DNA of 64,000 nt from Euglena gracilis (lineage: Eukaryota; Euglenida; Euglenophyceae; Euglenales): positions 74,119,653 to 74,183,652 of the forward strand of contig CP154954.1 of the NCBI GenBank assembly GCA_039621445.1, read 5' to 3'. The notes under the pieces were generated by a model that did no database searches, was not told the origin of the DNA, and saw nothing but the letters and a program-made list of their open reading frames with translations. The position numbers and the translations under genes are program-made. Every line of letters starts with the position of its first letter. The first letter of the stretch is position 1. Shown in pieces: positions 1-10,983 of the stretch.

Positions 1-261
1 CCGACAAAAAAATATTCATAACAGATGATTTTTCAGTGTTTGTCATCAGAAACCGGAAGAAAATACAATAATTTCTCTGGCCTTTGCCTTGGGTTCACCC
101 ATGGAAAATGGTGAAGATCCACACGCGCGCACACACATACACATACACACAGTGCTGCGTACAACCGTCAGTTAAAAGACCTGGACCCTAACCCCCCAAA
201 ATAAAACTTGTGTCCCTTTGTGCAAATGTGCAAAGGAACACCAAAAAACTTACCCCCCCCC
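1..261. other. No gene seen; short AC microsatellite
   Basis: AT-rich DNA with a short imperfect AC/CA tract at about 120-152. No coding signal, splice-framed exon or RNA gene is visible. The C run at about 252-262 is where the first dispersed repeat begins. Confidence 0.5.
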
Positions 262-545
262 CGTAGGTAGGTGACAGGTCCCCATGGTGACAAGTCAGCG
301 AGTACGGAGCTTAGGTGACAGTTTCCCAGGTGGGTTTGGGTCGGTTTTACCCCAAATACAAAAAGGCGATCCCGTCACATATTGTGGTCGAAATTTTAAA
401 AATGAGCTTCCAATCCAATCCAATTTTTCACCTTCAAAAAAATGCAGTTCCGGCGTGAAACATAGAAATTTTCGAGAGGGTTTGTCAGGCGACAGGTGAG
501 CGAGTACAGAGGTAGGTGACAGTTTCCTATGGCGACAGGTCCGAG
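262..545. repeat. Dispersed repeat with GTGACAGTTTCCCAGG motif
   Basis: A poly-C start is followed by GTAGGTAGGTGACAGG, then GTGACAGTTTCCCAGG at about 315-331 and a second version near 500-530 (AGTACAGAGGTAGGTGACAG). The same words recur near 830-860, 3538-3560, 5270-5295, 5450-5520, 7840-7870, 47870-47950 and 61010-61075, in both orientations and usually next to a G or C run. This is a mobile-element terminus or a dispersed repeat, not a gene. The short ORFs across it are artefacts. Confidence 0.6.
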
Positions 546-546
546 A

Positions 547-795
547 GGGGAGGGGGGGGGGTCCGGAGTGCCTGTGAGTGCCTGCCCAGGCAGGCACTAC
601 CCCCCGGGGGGGGTCGGATTTCGGCCTGTGCCCAGGCACGTTCCTTTGAAAATAGGCCATTTTTGGCTCCCCAGCGCCTTCGGCGCCGGGTCTGTGCTAG
701 GGCACTTTCGGCCGTGTGCCCCCCCCCGGGGGGGTCGGATTTGGAGTGCCTGCCCAGGCAGGCACCCCCCCCCCCGGGTAGGGTAGGCACCCGAC
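547..795. repeat. Palindromic element, GAGTGCCTGCCCAGGCAGGCAC family
   Basis: Two copies of the palindrome TGCCTGCCCAGGCAGGCA, at about 578-596 and 748-766, bracket a GC hairpin GCGCCTTCGGCGCC near 676-690. Runs of C and G of 8 or more lie around them. A further copy of the palindrome, also preceded by GGGTCCGGAGTGCCT, lies at 8092-8185. The arrangement suggests a small non-autonomous mobile element. No target duplication could be fixed. Confidence 0.6.
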
Positions 796-1261
796 TAAAA
801 AACAGCCTGGTCCGAGAACAGGGCTTAGGTGACAGTTCCCGAGGGTGACAGTTTCCCAGAGGTGGGAGGGTGTAGGTAATTGCAAAATCGGCCTCCTAAT
901 CTGGACTCTGAAACCATTACTTTCGGGGATCCCAAAACAAAATCAAAAAAAATCGTCAAGGGGGGTCTGAAACTTGGGAGGTGTTATTTATGGATTTTCT
1001 GCTCAATCAACTCAGGGGGCCATATTTGGGGGGGTGTACTTTGAGGGGAGCTTACCCTGAAAGGGGGGAGGGGCGGTGAAAGGAGTGTCATAATGCTCAT
1101 AATGCTTTTAGGGAACTTTTCATCAGCAGTCTCTGTCTTTCTATTTATGTGCAACTCTTGCATTATGCGGGCCTGTCATCGTCAAATAGGTTGGGGGTGG
1201 GTCGATTGGTTGCTAGGTAGGTGGAAAGGCCTGCAGGAAAAATATACATTTTAAACTGGAT

Positions 1262-1362
1262 GTGCACACACAAACACACACACACACACATACATACATA
1301 CATATTATATACATATACATATATTTATACATATACATATACATATATATACATATATTATG
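1262..1362. repeat. Compound AC/ATAC/AT microsatellite
   Basis: Simple sequence: an ACAC tract passing into CATA and ATATAC repeats. The 115-residue open frame across it is a low-complexity artefact. The 796-1260 stretch before it holds only poly-G-rich, non-coding DNA. Confidence 0.85.
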
Positions 1363-1927
1363 TCACCATATTTGAGGAAACGTCCTCAGTATTCATATCT
1401 CACAAAAAAAGATATATTCAACACTCCCCGCTCAGGCCTGGTTGTCCCAGCTTGTCTGCCTCTGGCTGCCCGGTGATCAAAAAACGGACGTACATGTACG
1501 TGCAGGGGCAGGCCAGTCTGTGTAAGAGTGAGAGTCCTCGCCTGAAGCGTCCACTGACCATCAGGTAGAAATATCAACGCTGCCTGATTTAGGTCCTGGG
1601 GGGGGGGGGTGGCAATTCCTACCCAACCCTTGTGATACTGCCGCTCACCTAACTATGAAGAGTCGTTCAGGTAAATCCTAGGCGCGGCGCAATGAGACAT
1701 CGAAAGTTTCTAATCCTGAGCCAAAATTCCGAAACTTCCTGTGGAAACCTCATTTCGTGAAGATGTATTTTGAACGCAATTGCGGCGGGGTTTCGGGATG
1801 GAGGGAATCAACAATTGGGGGGGGGGGTGCCCGACGAACAGGCGGCCCTGCACAGGTGCGGCGGTAGCGGTCCGCGGTCTGGTTGCTGTTGGTCGGGCCG
1901 CGCGCAGCAACGCTGGGGCAGAACGGC

Positions 1928-2422
1928 TCAGGGGCAAGCTTGTCGAGCTTCGGTTGAGGAATCCATGTGATACGCCATCGTAGCACTGTTGAAGGTCTTG
2001 GAGGATGTACACTGCACTTTCAAAGGGAGACACTCAGATGCAGCCGTGACCCCGTTGATCTGAAGGACCGGGTGAAACGAGAATCCGCATGCACAACCAT
2101 CAAATGAAAAGGTTCCACCTGTAAAAAGGTTTCCTAGCCGTGGCAGCCTTGGGCAGTAGGCTGGAAAAATAACATCAACATTGCTTGCAGAGCCACAGGC
2201 CCACGCCCGGCTCAAGCAACACTTTGGGTATTTTGCAGAAACGCACTCGAAACCATGGCAGCAAAAAGTGCAAACGTTGACAAACTGTGCTCTGTGATCC
2301 GTTCGGCCCCACGTGCGGTTGGGCCGGCGCACGCCGGAGGACCCGTCGGAGGCGCTGGTGCGAGGCCGGCCATCTGGCGACTTGGAGGAATCGCAGCCAT
2401 AGACCTCCAGGGGCCCACACAC
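1928..2422 (-). CDS. Unidentified cysteine-rich open frame
   Basis: A 164-codon open frame with about fourteen Cys, some paired (CCHGFEC, CC, CAC), and hydrophobic stretches in the second half. It resembles no family I recognise. It lies downstream of the minus-strand receptor exons (3741-12885), so it could hold later exons of that gene or belong to an unrelated element. The GC-rich part at 1780-1980 is open in several frames on both strands, so frame choice is uncertain. No splice sites were fixed. Confidence 0.2.
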   Translation of the reverse strand: MCGPLEVYGCDSSKSPDGRPRTSASDGSSGVRRPNRTWGRTDHRAQFVNVCTFCCHGFECVSAKYPKCCLSRAWACGSASNVDVIFPAYCPRLPRLGNLFTGGTFSFDGCACGFSFHPVLQINGVTAASECLPLKVQCTSSKTFNSATMAYHMDSSTEARQACP

Positions 2423-2448
2423 TCAAAAAAGAAATAAAAAAATGCAAT

Positions 2449-2755
2449 TACCCCTCCCCTTGTCTGACCATAAGGACTGGTTGGGAGTAGTGCTTATTTG
2501 TCTAAATGCCATAAGAACCAGGGGTGGTATTTTGACGAGGGAGGAACCTGACTGGAAAAAAAATTGGCGCTTCGACACAAAAAGGGAATTTAATGAAAAG
2601 CCGCTTTAATTTGCAGGTATTTGAAGGAAAAATGAGTGAATTCAAGTTTTATTAAACTCTGAAATAACAAAATTTTCAAAAAAATCGCAAAAAATACTCA
2701 AGAGAAATGTTTCCTGGAAAGAAAAAACATTGTGAAGGACCAAGGGGGTGGTGTT
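2449..2755. repeat. Decayed copy of the CTTGTCTAAGCACC element
   Basis: It begins with a C run and CCTTGTCTGACC. Inside it has GGCGCTTCG followed by an AAAAAGGGAATTT stretch, and it ends near GGTGGTGTTAG. The same order of landmarks occurs in the well-preserved copies at 9621-10015 and 10597-10983. Divergence is high and the ends cannot be placed exactly. Confidence 0.5.
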
Positions 2756-2799
2756 AGAAAGCACATTACCCAGGAGGCGTCAGGTTAAGGTCTGACAAT

Positions 2800-3030
2800 G
2801 AGAATGCCCATCAATGGTGAAAATCCACAGTGCTGGGGTGTGTGGAAATTGCTGGTGGTTCAAAATCAGCCCAGGCTCTCCGCAGAAAGCCAAAACCCCA
2901 CCAAAGGAGGGCCATGCACACCGCGGACAATCTTCACACTGCGGTTGCTGCGGAAGGAACTGCTGAGCGAAGCATGCGATTGCAGCCAGGTTTACTTCTG
3001 GCGTCGACGGACAAACAATAGGGAGAACGA
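2800..3030 (-). CDS. Possible exon, unassigned
   Basis: The minus strand is open here and encodes a cysteine-containing stretch (QQPQCEDCPRC). It lies in the right direction to be a downstream exon of the receptor gene. All three minus frames are partly open, and no splice pair or homology supports it. Treat it as a guess. Confidence 0.15.
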
Positions 3031-3740
3031 ATGAACATGCGGTCACATACATGGTAGATGTTCACACAAGAATAACGTTTGGACATTCACCGCTTTCTGC
3101 GATGGGCAGGTCAATGGATCGTGACCCAAAGAGGTTGTACGATACCAGGGCCCTACTCGACGGATATTGGAGAGCACTGGGGACCAGGGTTTGATAGGCA
3201 GGTGGGGGGAGGGTTGCCCCCCTGGGTCACTCCCCCTCCTCTGGGTGACCGACATTCGGTGATGTGGACCAAGAAAATTGTCCCCAAAATTGGCAGAAAA
3301 GTGCCAGCTTGGGTACTTTGTGCCCAAAAGAAATTGCCAAAAAAGCCCCGAATTTTCGGTACGAAGCAAAGCGAAGGGCCAGAAGGAAAAAAACAGAACC
3401 TTGGGAACACCCCCTCCCCAGTTCCACCCCTCCCCCGGTTCAGTGAGGGGGAACCCCCCCTTACCCGAACACGCTCCTTTTAGTGAACCCTGCCGGACAC
3501 TTTATGGGGCAGGACCCTCACGGGCTCTCGGGCGGTTCCCCAGGCACAGTTTCCCAGAGGGGGGGGGGGCAAGTTCAGGCGCAACACAACGTGGATCCTC
3601 GAAAAACACGATACAAAAAACCGCAAAAAAAAAACGCAAAGAAACATAAATTCTGACAAAATCAAAAAAAACACAAAAACCCGCAAAAAAAACTGTGTTT
3701 GTGCCCCCCCCCGGGCAAGTTACAACTCCAAAAGGGAAAC

Positions 3741-3882
3741 CTGTGTGTGACAGGGCGTCAGTGTGGTCGCCGCCGCTGCCGCGGCGCGACTGGCGGGCGA
3801 GGGCGGCCACGTCGGCCTTGGGCAGCTCCTCGCCGTTCTTGGCAGCCTGCAGCTGGGCCATGAGCTGGTCCGGGATGAACGG
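3741..3882 (-). CDS. Exon: PFIPDQL cytoplasmic linker of the receptor gene
   Basis: The reverse strand gives acceptor CACGCAG, then 47 codons plus one base, then donor CACAG|GTTTCC. The peptide starts PFIPDQLMAQLQAAKNGEEL and goes on to a Ser/Arg-rich tail. A short PFIP or RPYLP element that follows a helical linker and precedes a cyclase-type domain is a recurring design in sensory proteins. The plus-strand gene of this window has an equivalent RPYLPD segment at 47985. The two competing minus frames give proline/arginine-rich nonsense, which supports this frame. The preceding exon is exactly 49 codons, so the join is in phase. Confidence 0.6.
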
Positions 3883-5856
3883 CTGCGTGGGGGGGCCCGC
3901 CATCCATGGCGCAGAGAAGGGGACCCTTGGCCCCCCGGCCATCCGGACTCAAGCTGAGGATGGCTGCCATTTTGAATGTGCTGCGTGTTGCTTTGTACGA
4001 AAATTCCTGTTTCAAACCACATGGCAATCTTTCAGATGGACTAAAGCACAAGACGAATTTCTAAATGAAAATTCAAAAAAATCTGATTTTATAATATACC
4101 ATGCTATCATAGAAAATGAACACATCATATTTGGATTATATTTTTCAATGGCGCCTGATAGCATGCACTGTTTACACCTCATCCACCGAGTTTTATACAA
4201 TCAACGTGTTTTCTAAATGCATTTTTGAAACAAACATGACGAGTAACGGTTTCCTCTGTGGCATGCATCAGGCTGGACTTAAGAAATTTATGGATAGGCA
4301 CTCTAACGCACCCAGATTTTACCCCAAGGAGTTTGCTTTTGGGGGCATATTGCCAAAAAAATGCCTGGGCACTCGACCTCCAAAATCGTGGTAGTCCAAT
4401 TTTCAAACTACGATGATCCGTGAAAATGAGGACAGGCCGAAGATTTATGAGGGAGGCATACTTCTTCAAAATGGATCCGATGGCAAAAGCCTCCTTTTTT
4501 GAATGGGCCAAGTTTTCATTCGACCTGTGGTCAATTTCCTCGAGAAAGATGCCACAGCTCCGGGGAGATTTACAGCAATGGAGAAATGACGCCTTTCCAA
4601 GGATGTCACTTCTTTACGGGGAGTTTTGGGGTATTTCAACCATTACCACCAATACACACGGGAATTTTCAGAGTTGGCTGCCCCACTTCAAGAGAAATTG
4701 AAGGTGCCCCATTCCTTAGGGCAAGAAGGGATCAAAGCACCCAAGTCAGTTTTCAGAGGAGGATATTCAATGTTTTGAAGAGATGAAATAGCGATTTTGT
4801 GAGGGTGTGATGCTTATCATCCCAAACCCGAATCAAGTCACAAGGCCGTGGGGTGATCGAACAAATGAATGAGGAACAAAGTTTGCCTGAAGTTGGAAGT
4901 GAATAAATAAATCAAAGCACACTTGTATCCTCCTCGTTCCACCAAAATATGGCCACAAAACTCAACTTTTGTGGCAAAGAAAACACATTTCTTAAAATTG
5001 AGAACCCACCTTCCCTTCTTCAATTGCTCGATGACTTGCCTAATTTTAAAACCTTGCCTCCTAATTAATTCCTCCATGTCTCCATTTTTTCCGACCCACA
5101 AATTGTGCCGTCAAGATATTCCCTCTGAAAAATTGAAGGGGCATTTGCATACCCCTGGAGCATGACTGTGGGGTGAAAATCCCCTAAGGGTGTTGCGATC
5201 TTGAAAATCGGACTTGCCTCGGGGGGCAAGAGGAATTTGTGAAAAGTCTCCCATAAGGTCCAAATTTGGTCTGTCAGGTGACAGTTTCCCAGGGGGAGGG
5301 TAAGAACAAACACGAGGATCCATATAGCCTGTTATCGACCTCAGAGCCCCTGATGCGGCCGCCGAGGTTAATAGCTACACTATTCCCCTCATTGACGATA
5401 TCTTGCCGTAAATCGTAAATAGGCAAGACGGGTTGGCCGGTACCGAGGACCCTGACAACTTCCTATCATGACAGGTTGGCTGGTACTGGGGACCCTGACA
5501 GTTTCCCAGGTGGGACCCCAACAGGTTCTCGAGCATGACAGTTTCCTATGGGGGGGGTGGGAACCAAAAAAATTGGACTCCCCCAGCCTGATGGCTCTGG
5601 AGGCACCATTTTTGAGAGTCCCTTCCATTTATCAATGGCTTTTGGAGAATGCAATGACTCAAGAATAAAATCCTGACTCACCTTTTCAGGCCTTTTGGCA
5701 ATGGAAGGCATTGTCCCTGGTGGTCCAACAGGCCGAAGAGACCGTTGCTCAACTACCTGTGTTTGCAAAAGTGAACTTCAATTATAAAAAATAATATAAA
5801 TAAAATGACACATCAACACTGGCAAAAAGACAGCTCAAGCCAGCCCCCCGCCTGAC
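3883..5856. other. Intron-like interval, no gene
   Basis: AT-rich sequence (about 3960-5150) followed by copies of the GTGACAGTTTCCCAGG repeat at 5270-5295 and 5450-5550, where GGGGACCCTGACAG also occurs. Frames of 80 to 110 codons are present but show no domain or splice framing. Confidence 0.5.
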
Positions 5857-6003
5857 CTCCACCAGCAGGCTGACGATTTGGCGGAAGGCCAGCTGGATCT
5901 TTGTGGGCTTGGACAGCGCGGCCAGCCACGACACGGCGTCCAGGTCGAAGCACGCGATGGCCTCCGCGCAGTCCTCCGCCACCTTGACATCGGACACCTG
6001 CTT
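5857..6003 (-). CDS. Exon: helical linker (HAMP-like) of the receptor gene
   Basis: Exactly 49 codons between acceptor CCTCCAG and donor GGAG|GTCAGG. The peptide includes KVAEDCAEAIACFDLDAVSW and ends AFRQIVSLLVE. Spaced hydrophobic residues, then an aromatic and Ile/Val pair (FRQIV) just before the PFIPDQL exon, fit the two-helix linker found after the membrane helix in receptors with cyclase-like outputs (family knowledge, not computed). Codon use is GC-rich at third positions, unlike the surrounding AT-rich introns. The exon lies between the TM exon and the PFIPDQL exon, as expected. Confidence 0.6.
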
Positions 6004-6605
6004 CTGGAGGGCCCGCATGTCCCCCGCAGGACCCCTATGTCGAGGATGCCGAATTTGGGGCAAGGCGGGGGGATGCCTAAACCGAATTTGTGCCTGGCCC
6101 ATGGGGAAAGCCTCTGATGGATAACTGTCGGCGCACACCAGCAAAGCACCAGATGGCAGGCGCCTAATTGAAGTGAATTTGCAGGACTGCTGTGTACGCT
6201 GGCCATCTCGGCCTCTCAGCCTGATGGGTGGAGTGGCCTATTCCTTCGGCAGTTGACAGAGGTTCTTTTGTAAGACCCTGATGGCTTGGCGGGGCAAACT
6301 TTTGGCAGGGGGAAGGTTTTGAAGCCAAAATATATTCAGATTTTTGCCAAAAATAGATGTGAACGCACCTTTGTGGAGTTTCCATTGGGCCTGGGGCCGG
6401 GACCCTCCAACCTTTAGACCAACATTTAAAAAAAATTTACGGAGGTTTTGGACTTCGGAATCAAACCCAAGAAAGGGACTGCCAAAATTGAAAATTGGGC
6501 ATTCCACATGGGTGGTAAAGAAAGCCAAGCAACGCTGCGGTGCAAGGGGAGGATATTCACCGATGCCGGTGGGACGCCAAAGCCAACGACTTTGGGGCCC
6601 CTGGC

Positions 6606-6720
6606 CACGGTTGGACTTGCGCACGTACCACGCCACCGGGATGCCGATGACCACCAGCGCGCCGATGCACGCCCCCACCACAATCGGGATGATGTTGGAG
6701 GACGCCACGCACAGAAAGCC
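6606..6720 (-). CDS. Exon: single transmembrane helix of the receptor gene
   Basis: Downstream of a CAG acceptor near 6720, the minus strand encodes a Cys/Ala-containing stretch and then IIPIVVGACIGALVVIGIPV, followed by WYVRKSNR. That is about 22 hydrophobic residues ended by a basic stop-transfer sequence, which puts the N-terminal part outside and the C-terminal part inside the cell. It sits between the ectodomain exons (8.9-12.9 kb) and the cytoplasmic linker (5.86-6.0 kb). The donor is either a GC after AACCGTG or close by, so the exact 3' end is approximate. Confidence 0.7.
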
Positions 6721-6774
6721 TGCTGTCAGGGTGGAATGTGTCAAGAATGAGCTGGTGCACTCCAGATGCATAAA

Positions 6775-6905
6775 CTGCATTATATTTTATACATTATATT
6801 ATATGTATATATATTATATGTATTATATATTATATGTATTATCTATTATATATATATATTATATTTTTTATATATTATGTATTATATATTTAAATTTGCA
6901 TTCAT
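6775..6905. repeat. AT-rich microsatellite
   Basis: An imperfect TATAT/ATTATATGTAT tract. It gives spurious Tyr/Ile-rich ORFs on the plus strand and lies in the intron upstream of the TM exon. Confidence 0.9.
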
Positions 6906-7751
6906 AAATATAAAACACAACAAATATACGAAAACGACACCGACATTAGAAAGATGCTGTGTGCAACGCATGCCACACCCAAAACGGCGCCGACGGAAAA
7001 ATCTGACCAAAAAAAAGTGCTTCCAAAAATGCACGAAGGACCGGTGAGATGGTCGACCGCCAACCCACCACCCATGGGTCACACCCCCTGAGTGGCCCCT
7101 GAGTGGTGGCCCTTCCTGAAAAGGTCTCTTCACACAACCCACCCCCAACGAAATTGCCTTGAGGGCACAGAGCGCCCTCACGCTCAGCGGGCAGGACAGA
7201 AATTGGCCTGACCCCCAGAGCAAAGCCCATTTGAAACTCTTTCGTGCTTTTTTTTGGTAAAAAAAACCTTCAGAAAATGGGAAGAAAGCAGCTCAGGCAA
7301 CACCCATGAAACCCCAACAAGCTCCTTGAAAAAGCCGTTATTCTTTTTATTTTTTAACTGGCCTTTTTTGAGGGCAGTTTTGCTAAAAGGGGTCACAATT
7401 TTCGTCGATGGGCACAGAGGAAGCCAAATCCCCATGAGGCCAACTTTAAATATTTTGTCTTGGACGGGGAGTACAAGCCCAGGTGGCAAAAACTTCCAAC
7501 AATGGCGAAAAGAAGTTTTGACAAATCAGCTGGTTTGGGCTCCCTGGTGACGACTTCCCTGTTTGTGGGCACGTGGGCGGGTGGGTTGGGGGGTGGGGGG
7601 TGGGGGCTGATTGTGCGCAAACAGGTAACAGCTAACACAAAAAAAAACGGGATGGGCTCTCTGTTCGGCTGATCGGCAGCTGCACTGGCAGAGGCGCAGT
7701 AGAGGGAGGACAGGGCTAACCCCACGTGCCTGCTTCAGGGGAATGACATGC

Positions 7752-7812
7752 CAGTAGCCTGACTGGGAACTTAGACGGCTGGCAATGCACTTTTCTTGTT
7801 GAGTCACAAAAT
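7752..7812. repeat. Copy of the 50-53.5 kb element terminus
   Basis: CTTAGACGGCTGGCAATGCA followed by CTTTTCTTGTTGAGTCAC matches, in reverse complement, the right end of the large element near 53.5 kb and, more briefly, its left end at 50.18 kb. It shows that this terminus is dispersed. The body of the large element is not visible here. Confidence 0.6.
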
Positions 7813-8091
7813 TTAGGCATCTCCTACCTCTGTACTCGCTGACTTGTCTGGAGAGAGTTTCCCGGGGGGGGGTATCAAAGTATCCATGGGCTGATGGGGG
7901 CAATGACATTTTGGGGGGGTTCCCAGTAGGTTTGGCGACCAAATATATACACTTCAGTGAGGCGTCGATACACACCACGTGAGCGGCGTGAGATGGCAAA
8001 ATACCAAAAAAAATATACAATCGTTTTTGGTTTATGCATTTATGCATTTTGCAATTGTTTTGCCCCCCGCCAACCCAGGCTGTTTTTACCA

Positions 8092-8185
8092 ACCCTGGGG
8101 GGGGAGGGGGGGTCCGGAGTGCCTATGAGTGCCTGCCCAGGCAGGCACCCCCCCCCCCCCGGGGTGGGGTCGGCACCGGACCAAA
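8092..8185. repeat. Palindromic element copy (TGCCTGCCCAGGCAGGCA)
   Basis: GGGTCCGGAGTGCCTATGAG followed by the palindrome and a 14-base C run is near-identical to the left half of the element at 547-795. It lies in the 6.7-8.9 kb intron of the receptor gene. Confidence 0.65.
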
Positions 8186-8908
8186 ATACGGCCTGCCGCC
8201 CACCCAGGGGTTGCAGCAAGGTCAAACAATCCAACTGGTGGTCAACTGCTGGGTCGGCTGAGGAGTCGGCCGATGTGTGGGCCCAATCCAGAAAAGCAAC
8301 GCAGCGATGCTTGATCAGCCACGGCCTCATTCTTCCACCTCCTCGTTCTTCCACGTCGGCTGGTTAACTGGAGAAGAGAAATCCTGGACGAACTAGTGGC
8401 ACCAGTACCCCCCCCTGGGAAATTGTCACGCAACAAATCGGGCAGCACGGAGGGGGGTGACAATTTCCCGGGGGCGTCAATTGCCCGGGGGGGGAAGTGA
8501 AAAGTGCAGAACGTTTCATATTACACCATCCTAAGGAAGTGTAGCTTGGCAGATATTTTTTGCCTATGCCAGAAACCCTTAGAGCTTTTTAAAACAACAG
8601 GTTAAGAGCACAGGCCCTTACTAACCGCCCCCCCCCCTTCCCACCAATCTGACAACCCCGACCTGGGGGGGGGGGTCATACGTGCACCTGTCGGACGACC
8701 ATGTAATAAAAACAAATTTTTTCCGTGGCCACCTACAATTTCGACCAGGGGGTGGTCATATGCACCCCCTGACCTGCAGCCCCAGCTAGGGGGGGGGGGG
8801 GTCGGTATATAGGGGTGGTTGTTGGGCAAGGTGGAGGGGGGTATTTTCCTTCGCATTGTCATTTCGCGGGAGAAATTTCCCCCAAACGTCGACTGTTATT
8901 ATCACAGC

Positions 8909-9079
8909 CAGCAGGGCCGCGGCCTGTGCGTTCGCGGCCTTCACGGCGGGGGACACGCCGGCCAGCATCGCCACCCCAGCGCCCTCCAGGGCCTCGGCCG
9001 TGTTGTTGTTTGTGAACACCCACGTCAGGAAGCCGGCCGCCTCGGCGGCGATGGCGTCGGCGTCGGAGGCGTTGCTGCA
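8909..9079 (-). CDS. Exon: PstS-like domain, C-terminal part
   Basis: After acceptor CCGCAG the minus strand reads CSNASDADAIAAEAAGFLTW, then VFTNNNTAEALEGAGVAMLA and on to an Ala-rich helix. Phosphate-binding (PstS-like) proteins end with a Cys- or Lys-containing helix, a FL.WA element, a T...A.ALG turn and a short loop. This exon follows that order. It is the last ectodomain piece before the transmembrane exon. Donor choice (GC, or GT after CTGGCT) is unresolved. High third-position GC and an acidic helical composition support the frame over the Arg-rich alternatives. Confidence 0.6.
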
Positions 9080-9620
9080 CTGCGGGGTCTACCGCAGGCC
9101 ACCGCACTTGCACGGACGGAGCTTGGCAAAGCTGGTTAAGCGGCAAAAGGGGGGGCGGCCCCAAATCGAGGCCGCGTGTGTTTCCTACAAAGCGGGGGAC
9201 CTGTGGGGGGAGACATTTCAAGCATTTCGAGGTACTTTTTTGAAATTTTTTGAAAAATTTTGGCCAGGCGGTTTTGGATATGTTGGTCCTTTTGAATATT
9301 TCACGCTTTTCTATCCTCTTTTCCTTGCTTTCGTCTTTTTTCTTTGTTTCTCTAAATTAGGGTTCATACTCACAGGTCTGTATCCTCCGACCCCCTCGAC
9401 AGGCAGGCCTGTCTTGCTTTTAAGCCACCTGAAGAAGAAAAAACCTTTACATTTTTTTTAAAGGCAAGCAAAGAAATAATTCTTTGAACTGCAAACAAGA
9501 AAGGACCCAAAGAAAAGAAAATTTCCTCGGGAAAATTTTCCATTAGACAACATTATTTTCTCCTCCTGAAAAAAAACACGCAACCACAAGTAAAACAGTG
9601 TCCTTTGACAATTTTAAATA

Positions 9621-10015
9621 CCTCCCCCCCCCTTGTCTAAGCACCGGAAAAGATGGGTAAGGACCGGGGGGTTGGTGTTTATTTTTCAAAAATATGGGTA
9701 AGAACCAGGGGGGTGGTGCTTAGACAAGGGGGAAAATTTTGACTGCAAAAAAAATCCGACGCTTCGCGCTGAAAAGGAAAATTTCACCTTATATTGGAGG
9801 TCCACTGTTGAACTTCCACACATTTGGATGCAGAAATCAACAATACCTCACCAAATCAGGTTTCAGAAGTTGCAGAAATTTCGAATTTTTTGGAAATTTC
9901 CCTTAAAAATGCACACAAAATAAACCCCCCCGTGACGATGACCTTTAAAAACATGGGTAAGAACCGGGGGGGGGGGGTGCTTAGACAAGGGTGGTGCTTA
10001 GACAAGGGGGGGGGG
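9621..10015. mobile_element. TA-flanked poly-C/poly-G TIR element
   Basis: It starts after TA (9619-9620) with CCTCCCCCCCCCTTGTCTAA and ends GTGCTTAGACAAGGGGGGGG before TA (10016-10017). The ends are inverted repeats of about 25 bp, and the flanking TA is duplicated. The 395-bp body is AT-rich with a GACGCTTCGCGC hairpin and no transposase. It is close kin to 10597-10983 and a decayed copy at 2449-2755. A nested repeat of the right terminus lies at about 9965-9995. Confidence 0.8.
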
Positions 10016-10280
10016 TAATAAAAAATCCACCAAAAGAACAGCTGTAAATTTTTCAAAAAAAGATCCCAAAAATTTGGGATCTTTAAAACACTTTAAAACA
10101 CAAAAATTTGCGGTAAGAAACTGCCTTTGAAAAAAATACATGGAAAAAGACCCAGAGATACGCCTATGAGGAAAGCAAGCACGAGACAAAAATTCCCACA
10201 GAGGAAAGAGGAAGTATCCAAGAGAAAGCGAGTGGCAACGACAGCGGCAAAAACACGTCAGCCGCACCACACTGCCGGGC

Positions 10281-10422
10281 CTGTGTTGGGCGACGAGGTA
10301 CACCGCGAAGGCCAGGGGGTAGCACCCGGCGTCGGACGAGGAGGTCAGCTCCAGCCCGTCAGAGGTGGGCCGCTGTGGGCCGTCTCTCACCCACCGCCCC
10401 ACCTTGTCCTCAATACCAAAGC
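10281..10422 (-). CDS. Exon: PstS-like domain, YPLAFAVYLV strand
   Basis: Acceptor GCTTCAG; the peptide runs DKVGRWVRDGPQRPTSDGLE and continues to DAGCYPLAFAVYLVAQ; donor CACAG|GC. In PstS-like proteins the conserved YP(I/L)....YL(V/I) strand comes after the hinge and before the C-terminal helix exon. That is its position here relative to 8909-9079. The family assignment rests on motif order, not on an alignment. A GC donor would fit other GC introns in this window. Confidence 0.6.
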
Positions 10423-10596
10423 CTGAAGCGGAACAACCGTTCTCTGTCACCGAAACGTTGGAACGTCTGTCTCCAGGGAGCATAGGCAGGATACAGTTGT
10501 CCGGATTAAAGGGAGGAAGACAGGGGGAAACGAATTGACACAAAAACCCTAAAAAATTTTCTTGCAACTTCGTAGTCAGAACGCTAAACATACCTA

Positions 10597-10983
10597 CCCC
10601 CCCCCTTGTCTAAGCACCGGAAAACATGGGTGAGAACTGGGGGGGGGGTGCGCAATTTGCCAAAATATGGGTGGGGGGGGGGGGGGTGGCGCTTAGACAA
10701 GGGGGAAATTTTTAATTGCAAAAAAAACGCGGTGCTTCGCGCCAAAAAGGGAAAATTTCCCTCGTTTTGTCCACTGTTGAATTTTCACTTGGATACAAAA
10801 ATCAACAATATCTCAACAAAACAAGCTTCAGAAATTTCCAAATTTTCGATATTCTCGGGAAAATTCTTCTTCTTCTTAAAAACGCACACAAAATAAATCT
10901 CCCAGCGAAGATGATCTTAAAAAAGATGGGAAAGAAGCGGGGGGTGCTTAGACAAGTGTGGTGCTTAGACAAGGGGGGGGGGG
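10597..10983. mobile_element. TA-flanked poly-C/poly-G TIR element, second copy
   Basis: TA (10595-10596), then CCCCCCCCCTTGTCTAAGCA; it ends GTGCTTAGACAAGGGGGGGG with TA at 10984-10985. It shares the internal GTGCTTCGCGCC hairpin and an AT-rich body with 9621-10015, so the two are separate insertions of one family about 600 bp apart in adjoining introns. Confidence 0.8.
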
